Shown one piece after another: positions 16,214 through 23,691 of a stretch of DNA of 41,875 nt. Source of the stretch: Clostridia bacterium. GTDB taxonomy: Bacteria > Bacillota_A > Clostridia > Oscillospirales > QAKW01. The notes under the pieces are model-generated. The model was not told the DNA's origin, searched no databases, and saw only the letters and a list, made by a program, of their open reading frames with translations. Where the stretch lies: contig JAFQKO010000007.1 of the NCBI GenBank assembly GCA_017396865.1, positions 1-41,875 of the forward strand, in the 5' to 3' direction. Position 1 is the first letter of the stretch; every line of letters starts with the position of its first letter. A program made the position numbers and the translations under genes.

Positions 16214-17541
16214 CGTTAAGCGAAATAGCGAAGGCCCTGCATCAATCTGTAAATGCCGCCGATTTTCCGATCGAGGCAGTTCAAACCGATTCGCGGCAGG
16301 TGAAGGAGCATACCCTGTTTGCCGCCCTGGTGGGGGAGCGGGTGGATGCCCATCGCTTTATTCCTGCGCTGGATGCGCAGTTTGAAGAGATTGTTTTTTT
16401 GGTCTCCCGATTGCCCGAGGAGCCAACCCGAAACCCCTGCTTTTTGGTGGAGGACGTGCGTGAGGCGCTGGGTCTGCTGGCCAAATCGCATCTGCAGGCG
16501 GTACCTGCCGAGATCGTTTGCGTAACCGGCAGTGTGGGAAAAACAACAACGAAGAATTTCATTCTTTCGGCGCTGGCACCTGCCATGCAGGTATCGGGCA
16601 CCTTGGGGAATATGAATAATGAGCTGGGCGTTCCGCTCACCGCGTTGGCTGTTTCGGATACGGATCGGGCGGCGGTGATCGAAATGGGAATGCGTGGCTT
16701 GGGTCAGATCCATTACCTGACGCAGTTTGTTACCCCCGATATTGCGGTGATCACCAATATCGGCGTTGCCCATCTGGAGCTGCTGAAAAGCCGCGAGAAT
16801 ATCGCCTGCGCCAAGCTGGAGCTGGTGGATGCCCTTCCGCGGGATGGGCTGGCGCTGCTTAACGGCGATGAGCCGTTGCTCTGCGGCGCGCGTCCCAATA
16901 AAAACTGCCTGTATTTCGGGCTGAAGGCCCATAATGATTACCGCGCCGAGGAGATCGAGGGCAGCAGCTTTACCGTCTGCTATCCCGGCGGTCGGCTGCG
17001 GATGGCCCTGCAGGTGGAGGGTGAGCATCAGATTATGAATGCGCTGGCCGCCTTCGGTGTGGGGCATCGGCTGGGCGTGGAGCCCGCATTGCTGAAGCAA
17101 GGAATTGAAGTCTTTGCAGGTGATGGCCGCAGAATGTTTACCGAAACGGTCGGCGGCGTTACCGTGATCGACGACAGCTATAACGCCGCCCCCGACTCCA
17201 TGGCCGCCTCGCTGAAGGTTTTGGCGGGCAAAGGCGGCCGCAGAGTGGCCGTTTTGGGCGATATGCTGGAGCTGGGCGCCTATGAGGAAAAGGGCCATCG
17301 CGACGTTGGCCTGCTCTGCGGTGAATTGGGGATCGATGCGGTGGTTTGCATCGGTGAACGGGCAAAAATGATCTATGATGCCCTTCCCGCAGAAACGGAA
17401 AAATATTATTTCGGTGACCGTGCCACGGTGCAGCTGCCGAAAAATTTGGTTCGGAGCGGCGATTCGGTGCTGTTCAAGGCCTCTAATGCCATGAACTTTA
17501 CTGCGCTCGCTCAGGTGTTAAAAGAAAGGATCGGGGAATAA
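16207..17541 (+). CDS. murF: UDP-MurNAc-tripeptide--D-alanyl-D-alanine ligase MurF
   Basis: The 444-residue Mur ligase attaches D-Ala-D-Ala to the UDP-MurNAc tripeptide in the cytoplasm. It shows the N-terminal TDSRQVKEHTLFAAL substrate segment (about 27-41), ATP loop GSVGKTT (108-114), the GNMNNELGVPL and EMGMRGLGQI stretches, and the C-terminal VIDDSYNAAPDSM motif of MurF. The ATG lies inside the end of murE (7-base overlap), and mraY starts one base after its stop. Confidence 0.96.
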   Translation: MLTLSEIAKALHQSVNAADFPIEAVQTDSRQVKEHTLFAALVGERVDAHRFIPALDAQFEEIVFLVSRLPEEPTRNPCFLVEDVREALGLLAKSHLQAVPAEIVCVTGSVGKTTTKNFILSALAPAMQVSGTLGNMNNELGVPLTALAVSDTDRAAVIEMGMRGLGQIHYLTQFVTPDIAVITNIGVAHLELLKSRENIACAKLELVDALPRDGLALLNGDEPLLCGARPNKNCLYFGLKAHNDYRAEEIEGSSFTVCYPGGRLRMALQVEGEHQIMNALAAFGVGHRLGVEPALLKQGIEVFAGDGRRMFTETVGGVTVIDDSYNAAPDSMAASLKVLAGKGGRRVAVLGDMLELGAYEEKGHRDVGLLCGELGIDAVVCIGERAKMIYDALPAETEKYYFGDRATVQLPKNLVRSGDSVLFKASNAMNFTALAQVLKERIGE

Positions 17542-17542
17542 A

Positions 17543-18547
17543 ATGAATTATTGGTTAGTTGTTACCGCGTTTGCCGTCACCTTCTTTGTGGCGCTGATTT
17601 TAGGGCCGTTTATCCTGCCTTGGCTGCGGCGGCTGAAGTGCTCTCAGAGCATTTTGGAGGACGGTCCCTCCTGGCATAAGGAAACCAAGCAGGGCACCCC
17701 CACCATCGGTGGCTTGATCTTTATCATTCCTACCGTTTTGGTTACTACCGCTCTCGGCATGAAGGAGGTGCTGCAGGGTGATTATCGCTTGCTGATCTGC
17801 CTTGTTTTCGTGCTGCTGTGCGGCGTTGTGGGCTTTGCCGATGATTATATCAAGGTGGTTAAAAAGCGCAATAAGGGCCTTTCCGTGCTGCAGAAAACCC
17901 TCCCGCTGATGCTGTTGATTGCGTTATTTTTAGGTACTTTGTATATCAATAATTATATCGACGATACTATTTTTATCCCCTATCTGAACGTGGAGCTGCC
18001 GCTTTGGTACTTCTATTTCGTGGTGATGATCCCGTTCTGCTTCTTCTTTGTGAATTCGGTCAACCTGACCGACGGCTTGGATGGCCTTGTTACCGGCGTT
18101 TCGCTGCCTTATACCATCTCCTTTGTGGTGATCGGTGCCTTGATGGGCTCCGGCAACGATGGCATAACCGTTTTTGCAGGCTCCCTGACCGGCGGGCTGA
18201 TGGCCTTTTTGATCTATAATTTCCATCCCGCCAAGGTGTTTATGGGCGATACCGGCTCTCTGTTTTTGGGCGCGGCAATCGTTGCCCTCGCTATGGCCTA
18301 TGATCTGGTCTATTTCATCTTGATCGGCGGTATTATGTACCTGATCGAGGGCGTTTCCGTGGTATTGCAGGTCGGCTTCTATAAGCTGACCCATGGCAAG
18401 CGGATCTTTAAGATGACTCCGATCCACCATCATTTCGAGCTTTGCGGCTGGTCGGAGGTCAAGATCGTAACGGTGTTTACTATCATCAGCGCCATCGGCT
18501 GCCTGCTCGCTCTTTGGGGCGTTGTGTATTATAAGTTTGTTGCTTGA
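17543..18547 (+). CDS. mraY: Phospho-N-acetylmuramoyl-pentapeptide-transferase MraY
   Basis: The 334-residue polytopic enzyme (about ten TM helices) transfers phospho-MurNAc-pentapeptide to undecaprenyl phosphate, giving lipid I. The catalytic and Mg-binding motifs are present: D100-D101 in GFADDYIKV, NSVNLTDGLDGL at 171-182, VFMGDTGSLFLG near 232-243, and the HHH motif at 295-297 in TPIHHHFE. It follows murF by one base. In many Firmicutes murD comes next; here ftsW follows directly. Confidence 0.97.
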   Translation: MNYWLVVTAFAVTFFVALILGPFILPWLRRLKCSQSILEDGPSWHKETKQGTPTIGGLIFIIPTVLVTTALGMKEVLQGDYRLLICLVFVLLCGVVGFADDYIKVVKKRNKGLSVLQKTLPLMLLIALFLGTLYINNYIDDTIFIPYLNVELPLWYFYFVVMIPFCFFFVNSVNLTDGLDGLVTGVSLPYTISFVVIGALMGSGNDGITVFAGSLTGGLMAFLIYNFHPAKVFMGDTGSLFLGAAIVALAMAYDLVYFILIGGIMYLIEGVSVVLQVGFYKLTHGKRIFKMTPIHHHFELCGWSEVKIVTVFTIISAIGCLLALWGVVYYKFVA

Positions 18548-18581
18548 TTTTTTGAATAGAATTGTTTAGGAGGTGAGCTGC

Positions 18582-19736
18582 TTGGCGGCATCCGCACCGA
18601 AGAAAAAAATAAAATGGTTGCTGAAAAAGGGAGAAGCGGGCGGTATTGATCTGGTTTTTCTGATTTTGGTTCTCTGCCTGCTGGCCTTCGGCTTGATCAT
18701 GGTAGCCTCCTCCAGCTACGTCAGCGCGCTGTATAAGTACGGAAACAGCTATTACTTCATCGAGCGCCAGCTGCTCTTCGCCGTGGCAGGCGTTGCGGCG
18801 ATGCTGGTGGTGCCGCGCTTTGATTACCACGTGCTGCGTCGCGCCGCCGTTTGGCTGCTGGGCATCTCCATTGTTCTGCTGATTTTGGTGTATATTCCGG
18901 GAATCGGTATCGAGGTAAACGGCGCCCGCCGCTGGCTGGGTTTCGGCAGCTTTCGGTTCCAGCCCAGTGAAATTGCAAAGCTGGCCGTTATCGTTACCTT
19001 CTCGTCCTATATGGCCGCAAACTATAAGCGGATGAAGGAAGTGGGCGTCGGCATTATGATCCCTGCCTTGGTGCTGGTGGTCGTATGCGGCCTGGTTGCC
19101 TTTGAAACCCATATTTCGGGCGCGATTTTGATCTTCAGCATCGGCGTTGTCATGATGATCGTCGGCGGCGTGAATTTGAAATGGTTCGGCGGTATGGCGC
19201 TGGGCGGCTTCGGTGCGCTGGCAGTCTTTGCGATCGCCACCCCATACGCCAAGACCCGTATCGATACCTGGCTGCATCCCTTTGAAAACCCAACGGGCAG
19301 CGGCTTCCAAACCGTTCAATCGCTGTATGCCATCGGCAGCGGCGGCCTTTTGGGGCTGGGCTTGGGTCAGTCCCGTCAGAAGTATCTGTATATTCCCGAG
19401 CCGCAGAACGACTATATCTTTTCCATCGTTTGCGAGGAGCTTGGCTTTATCGGCGCCATGATGGTGATCGTGCTGTTTGTGCTGCTGATCTGGCGCGGCT
19501 TCGTGATTGCATACCATGCCAAGGATAAATTCGGCTCTCTGCTGGTAATCGGTATTATTTCCCGTGTGGCGATCCAAACGATTTTGAATATCGCCGTTGT
19601 AACCAATGCGATCCCTCCCACGGGTATCAGCTTACCTTTCTTCAGCTATGGCGGTACCGCGCTGCTGATGCTGTTGTTTGAAATGGGAATTGTGCTGGCG
19701 GTCTCCCGCCAATCCAGAATGGAGCGTAGCGAATGA
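18582..19736 (+). CDS. ftsW: SEDS-family peptidoglycan glycosyltransferase FtsW
   Basis: The 384-residue protein has about ten TM helices and SEDS hallmarks: VNGARRWLGFGSFRFQPSEI (about 110-130), PEPQNDYIFSIVCEELGF (about 270-290) and PTGISLPFFSYGG (about 343-355). SEDS proteins polymerise lipid II together with a class B PBP, here probably the one encoded upstream. The TTG at 18582 is chosen because AGGAGGTG ends six bases before it; the upstream GTG at 18573 overlaps that ribosome binding site. It overlaps murG by four bases (ATGA). Confidence 0.95.
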   Translation: MAASAPKKKIKWLLKKGEAGGIDLVFLILVLCLLAFGLIMVASSSYVSALYKYGNSYYFIERQLLFAVAGVAAMLVVPRFDYHVLRRAAVWLLGISIVLLILVYIPGIGIEVNGARRWLGFGSFRFQPSEIAKLAVIVTFSSYMAANYKRMKEVGVGIMIPALVLVVVCGLVAFETHISGAILIFSIGVVMMIVGGVNLKWFGGMALGGFGALAVFAIATPYAKTRIDTWLHPFENPTGSGFQTVQSLYAIGSGGLLGLGLGQSRQKYLYIPEPQNDYIFSIVCEELGFIGAMMVIVLFVLLIWRGFVIAYHAKDKFGSLLVIGIISRVAIQTILNIAVVTNAIPPTGISLPFFSYGGTALLMLLFEMGIVLAVSRQSRMERSE

Positions 19737-20851
19737 GAGTTCTTTTAGCGGGCGGCGGCACTGCGGGTCATTGCAACCCCGCCCTTGCCATCGCAGGCAT
19801 TATTAAATCGAAAAACCCCGCCGCAGAAATCCTTTTCGTCGGCAATGCGGGCAGTATCGAGGAAAAGCTGGTCGGAAAGGCGGGCTATCCCTTCGAGGCG
19901 GTGAAAACGCAGGGCTTTCGCCGCAAGCTGACCCTTGATAATATCAAAACCGTTCATCTCTACTTAAAGGCGAAGGCGAGATGCCGCGCCATCATCCGTG
20001 AATTCCGCCCCGATCTTGTGATCGGTACCGGCGGCTACGTGTCCGGTCCCGTGGTGGCGGCCGCCCAGAAAATGGGGATCCCCACCTGCATCCATGAGCA
20101 GAATGCCTATCCGGGCGTTACCAGCAAGATGCTCTCCAAAAAGGCCGATATCGTGTTTATCAGCTTTCCCGGCAGCGAGCAGTATTTCGGGCCGGTGAAA
20201 AAGATGGTGCTCTCGGGCAACCCGCTGCGGGAAGAGGTGCTCTCCACCTCCCGCTCTGATGCCCGCAAGCAGATTGGCTTGCAGGAAAAGGATTTTTATC
20301 TGCTTTCCTTTGCAGGCAGCCTTGGCGCCCATGAGGTCAATAAGGCAATGGTTGAATTGATTGCAAAAAATGCCGAGAATAAGGATTTTGTGCAAACCCA
20401 TGCCACGGGCGACCGCGGTTGGGAATGGGTGCCCGCCGAGCTGGAGGCCAAGGGCGTGGATCTGAAGCGGGCAGAGCATATTAAGGTGGAGCCGTATCTT
20501 TATGATATGCCGATCCATCTGGCGGCCGCCGATGCGGTGATCAGCCGTGCAGGTGCGATCACGCTGGGTGAGCTGACCGCCCTTTGCAAGCCTGCGATCC
20601 TGATCCCCTCGCCGAACGTTACCCATAATCATCAGTACCATAACGCCCGCTCCCTCTCCGATCGCGGCGGTGCCATCCTGCTGGAGGAGAAGGATCTTTC
20701 GGCAGAGCGGCTGTATGAATTGGTGCTGGAGCTGAAAAAGGATCCCGCCCGCAGAGAAGAGCTGGGTCGCGGCGCGGGAACGCTGGCCTTGCCCGAGGCG
20801 GCAGAGGTCATCTATCGCGAACTGTTTGAATTGTTGAAAAAGAAGGGATAA
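19733..20851 (+). CDS. murG: Lipid II-forming N-acetylglucosaminyltransferase MurG
   Basis: The 372-residue GT28-family enzyme transfers GlcNAc from UDP-GlcNAc to lipid I at the inner face of the membrane. The N-terminal glycine loop GGGTAGHCNPALA (about 6-18), GTGGYVSGPVV, HEQNAYPG and the C-terminal donor-site stretch AVISRAGAITLGELTAL are all visible. The start codon overlaps the ftsW stop (ATGA), so the two are coupled. A short hairpin overlaps its own stop codon. Confidence 0.97.
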   Translation: MRVLLAGGGTAGHCNPALAIAGIIKSKNPAAEILFVGNAGSIEEKLVGKAGYPFEAVKTQGFRRKLTLDNIKTVHLYLKAKARCRAIIREFRPDLVIGTGGYVSGPVVAAAQKMGIPTCIHEQNAYPGVTSKMLSKKADIVFISFPGSEQYFGPVKKMVLSGNPLREEVLSTSRSDARKQIGLQEKDFYLLSFAGSLGAHEVNKAMVELIAKNAENKDFVQTHATGDRGWEWVPAELEAKGVDLKRAEHIKVEPYLYDMPIHLAAADAVISRAGAITLGELTALCKPAILIPSPNVTHNHQYHNARSLSDRGGAILLEEKDLSAERLYELVLELKKDPARREELGRGAGTLALPEAAEVIYRELFELLKKKG

Positions 20852-20862
20852 TCATCCCTTTT
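20843..20862 (+). terminator. Weak hairpin at the end of murG (possible attenuator)
   Basis: AAGGGAT and ATCCCTT form a 7-bp stem with a 4-base loop followed by only TTTT once the stem's own T pair is counted. It overlaps the murG stop codon and precedes divIB, so it would at most reduce read-through. Confidence 0.3.
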
Positions 20863-20879
20863 GGGAAGGAGCGATCCGA

Positions 20880-21827
20880 ATGAGCAACAGCGTGGAGCGC
20901 TATTACGAAAAAAAGAAGAAGAGAAAAAAGAGAACAAAAATCATCTTTATATCGGCACTCGGCGTGCTCCTTTTGTTGCTGCTGGTGATTCTCTCGGTAA
21001 CGGTGTTTTTTAATGCCGAAACCATCATTGTGGAGGGAAATACCCATTATTCGGTGGAGGCTCTGCTGGAGCAGGGCGGTCTGAAGGTCGGTCAAAATCT
21101 GTTTCGGTTGGATAAATTCGAGGTGATCGAAAGGATGGAGCAGCTTCCGTACGTGAAGGAGGTTACCATCGATCGCCAATTACCGAGTACGCTGGAGATC
21201 AACGTTGTGGAAAATCAGGCGGTCGTTTGGATGGAAACCGAAAACGGCGCCGTGCTGTTGAACGAGGGCTTCCGTGTGCTGGAATTTTTGGATTTGCCGA
21301 AGGCGGTTCTGCCCGAAACCCCGCCTGTGGCAGAGGATAAGCCTGAGGAGGAATCGGAAAAAACCGAGGAGGAAGAGGGCGAGGAGGTCGACGCCGAGCA
21401 GGCGGAATCCGAGCCGTCGGAAGAGGCCGAAAAGCAGGAGGATCAGGCAGGCAGCCTGCCGGTCTATTCTCAGCTGGAGGGCGTGCCCAAATTGGTCGGA
21501 GTAACGCCGAATGCGCTGGAGCTGGGCGAGTATACCTCGTTTAAAGAGGGCAACTACGTCGGCTTTTTGAAGCGCTTGTACGCATCCTTCTGTGCCAATC
21601 CCGAGCTGCAATGGAATTTGGTGCATCAGGTGCAGTTCAATGCCCGCTACGATATTAAAGTGGTTTACGATGAACGGGTCACCGTTGTGCTGGGCACGCT
21701 GGATCAGGTTGAAACCAAGCTGGAGCTGGTGGCCCACGTGCTGAAGGTGCAGGGCGGTACCGCGCAGGCGGCAACCATCGACGTTTCCGATACAAGACGT
21801 CCGTTTTATCGCGCCGAAAATATGTGA
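20880..21827 (+). CDS. divIB: Cell division protein DivIB/FtsQ with acidic insertion
   Basis: The 315-residue protein has a very basic cytoplasmic N-terminus (KKKKRKKRTK), one TM helix (21-44) and a POTRA domain (about 45-113, starting at ETIIVEGNTHYS) followed by the beta domain (VVWMETENGAVLLNEGFRVL). This is the FtsQ/DivIB layout; the protein scaffolds FtsL and DivIC at the septum. Unusually, residues about 150-190 are a low-complexity segment dominated by Glu and Asp that interrupts the beta domain before it resumes at LVGVTPNALELGEY. An AAGGAG site lies eight bases before the ATG. The gene lies between murG and ftsZ. Confidence 0.9.
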   Translation: MSNSVERYYEKKKKRKKRTKIIFISALGVLLLLLLVILSVTVFFNAETIIVEGNTHYSVEALLEQGGLKVGQNLFRLDKFEVIERMEQLPYVKEVTIDRQLPSTLEINVVENQAVVWMETENGAVLLNEGFRVLEFLDLPKAVLPETPPVAEDKPEEESEKTEEEEGEEVDAEQAESEPSEEAEKQEDQAGSLPVYSQLEGVPKLVGVTPNALELGEYTSFKEGNYVGFLKRLYASFCANPELQWNLVHQVQFNARYDIKVVYDERVTVVLGTLDQVETKLELVAHVLKVQGGTAQAATIDVSDTRRPFYRAENM

Positions 21828-21871
21828 TTTTGCAGTTGGAAGGAATTTCTTTTGAAATTTCATAAAAACAC

Positions 21872-21900
21872 TTGCAATTATGTGTAATTAATATTAAAAT
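21872..21900 (+). promoter_or_regulatory. Candidate ftsZ promoter
   Basis: TTGCAA (21872-21877) and TAAAAT (21895-21900) are 17 bases apart in the AT-rich 131-base gap between divIB and ftsZ. This suggests ftsZ can be transcribed apart from the rest of the cluster. Confidence 0.6.
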
Positions 21901-21958
21901 AATAGTAATAGTATAAACGATATGGATCGGTATAAAATTACAGGAGGTATAAATAGCA

Positions 21959-23053
21959 ATGGCAAGCTTTGAATTTGCAGAAAGCGGCGAAGGCGTCGTT
22001 AATATAAAGGTGATCGGCTGCGGCGGCGGTGGCTGTAACGCAGTCAACAGAATGATTCGTTCCGGTGTGCAGGGTGTTGATTTTGTAGTGGTCAATACCG
22101 ATAAGCCGGTGTTGGATTCCTCTGCCGCCCCCGAAAAGCTCCAGATCGGCACCAAGCTGACCAAGGGTAAGGGCGCAGGCAGCGATCCCAACGTGGGCGA
22201 GAACAGCGCGCTGGAGAACCGTGAAGAAATCGAAGGCATCCTCCGCGGTGCTGATATGGTCTTTATCGCAGCAGGCATGGGCGGCGGTACCGGAACCGGT
22301 AGTGCTCCCGTTGTTGCCGAGATTGCAAAGGATATGGGCATCCTCACCGTTGCTATTGTTACCAAGCCCTTCGGCTTCGAGGGTCGCTTGAAGATGAAAA
22401 CGGCCGAGGCAGGCATCGAAAAGCTGCGCCAGCACGTCGATAGCCTGATCATCATCCCCAACGAAAAGCTGAAGGACGTTTCCACCGAGCGGATCACGCT
22501 GCTGAATGCCTTCCAGGTAGCCGACGACGTGCTGCGTCAGGGTGTGCAAAGTATCTCCGATCTGATCCTGATCCCCGGCTTGGTCAACGTTGACTTTGCC
22601 GACGTACATAAGATCATGAAGGATGCAGGCAATGCGCATATGGGCGTAGGCCGTGCTTCCGGTAAGGATAAGGCTGTCAATGCGGCGGCCATGGCGATCT
22701 CCAGCCCCCTGCTGGAAACCTCCATCGATGGTGCAACCGGTGTTATCTTCAATATTACCGCTTCTCCCGATATCGGTATGGATGAAGTGGATGAGGCCAG
22801 CCGTATGGTTGAGCAGGCAGCTCATCCCGATGCAAATATCATCTGGGGTGTTGCGCTGAATAACGATCTGGACGATGAGATCATCGTTACCGTGATCGCA
22901 ACCGGCTTCCCCTCCTCCGAGCGAAGCGCCAAGGGCGTTGTTGCCGATGAGCCGATGCTCAGCTTCCCCGGTGTGTCCGATCCCGTTGAAAAGAGCGAAG
23001 AGCCTGCCGAGGATCTGAATTTCCTCGATCTCTTTGCAAATCTGGGCGAATAA
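21959..23053 (+). CDS. ftsZ: Cell division GTPase FtsZ
   Basis: The 364-residue tubulin homologue polymerises into the Z ring. Nucleotide-binding loops are intact: GCGGGGCNAVNRM (20-32), NTD (46-48), the tubulin signature GGGTGTG (108-114) and the T7 loop NVDFADV (210-216). The conserved core ends near residue 317; only about 47 residues follow. The C-terminus reads EDLNFLDLFANLGE and lacks the usual IPxFLR-like peptide with basic residues that binds SepF, FtsA or EzrA. A strong AGGAGGT site lies nine bases before the ATG. The gene has its own likely promoter and ends at a terminator. Confidence 0.97.
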   Translation: MASFEFAESGEGVVNIKVIGCGGGGCNAVNRMIRSGVQGVDFVVVNTDKPVLDSSAAPEKLQIGTKLTKGKGAGSDPNVGENSALENREEIEGILRGADMVFIAAGMGGGTGTGSAPVVAEIAKDMGILTVAIVTKPFGFEGRLKMKTAEAGIEKLRQHVDSLIIIPNEKLKDVSTERITLLNAFQVADDVLRQGVQSISDLILIPGLVNVDFADVHKIMKDAGNAHMGVGRASGKDKAVNAAAMAISSPLLETSIDGATGVIFNITASPDIGMDEVDEASRMVEQAAHPDANIIWGVALNNDLDDEIIVTVIATGFPSSERSAKGVVADEPMLSFPGVSDPVEKSEEPAEDLNFLDLFANLGE

Positions 23054-23057
23054 AAGC

Positions 23058-23097
23058 AAAAGACCATGGTAACGCCGATGCGTACCGTGGTCTTTTA
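23058..23097 (+). terminator. Intrinsic terminator after ftsZ
   Basis: A 14-bp stem (AAAAGACCATGGTA and partner, one T-G pair) with an inner CGC/GCG stem is followed by a short T run. It begins five bases after the stop codon. Confidence 0.75.
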
Positions 23098-23131
23098 ATA
23101 CAAAGGCACCTTTTCATGAAGGAGAAAATGC

Positions 23132-23644
23132 ATGATCTGTTCAAGATGCGGAACCGAACACTATAATAACGATAAGATCTGCCCCCGCTGCGGCTTGGGC
23201 AAGCCTAAGGAACGCAAGAAGATCCCCGCTTGGCTGAAATGGAGCCTGCTCAGCGTGCTGGTTGCAGGGGTGGGTGTGCTGTCCTTTTGGCTGTATACCA
23301 TCATTTCCTTTGATTCCGATTGGATCAACGGTGCATGGGACGGCGGTGGCCTTTCCATTAACTTCAATGATGCGGAGGGTACCTTCCTGCTCAGCTCCGA
23401 TGGCGAGGTGCTGGAGGGCACCTATGAGGTGCAAACCGATACCATAACGTTGGTAACCAACGATGAGCAAACCTACGTGTACCGCTATGAGAAGATCAGC
23501 AACCGAAAGATGAAGCTGACCTTCAACAGAGATGACGAGGTGGAGCGCATTACGGTGCAGAAGGATGAAGCCTCCGTTGAGGAGGAGAGCGATGAGGATC
23601 GCAGCGATGAGCTGAGCAATAACCAAAGCGGCTTTGTCAGTTAA
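23132..23644 (+). CDS. Zinc-ribbon membrane protein, extracellular DUF5640-like domain
   Basis: The 170-residue protein starts with a short zinc ribbon made of two CxxC knuckles (C3/C6 and C17/C20), then a basic stretch, one TM helix (about 33-56) and an extracytoplasmic beta-rich domain (about 63-135: GTYEVQTDTITLVTNDEQTY) like the lipocalin-like DUF5640 folds of Firmicute surface proteins. The tail is acidic. Its function is unknown. An AAGGAG site lies seven bases before the ATG. It sits alone between ftsZ and the convergent thrC; because a terminator separates it from ftsZ, a division role is not implied. Confidence 0.75.
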   Translation: MICSRCGTEHYNNDKICPRCGLGKPKERKKIPAWLKWSLLSVLVAGVGVLSFWLYTIISFDSDWINGAWDGGGLSINFNDAEGTFLLSSDGEVLEGTYEVQTDTITLVTNDEQTYVYRYEKISNRKMKLTFNRDDEVERITVQKDEASVEEESDEDRSDELSNNQSGFVS

Positions 23645-23648
23645 ACAT

Positions 23649-23686
23649 AAAGCGGACGAAATTCCGATGGAATTTCGTCCGCTTTT
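23649..23686. terminator. Bidirectional terminator between the zinc-ribbon gene and thrC
   Basis: A perfect 17-bp inverted repeat starting AAAGCGGACGAAATTCC with a GAT loop lies between the convergent genes. The T run is better on the plus strand (TTTT) than on the minus strand (TTT, broken). Confidence 0.9.
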
Positions 23687-23691
23687 GTATA

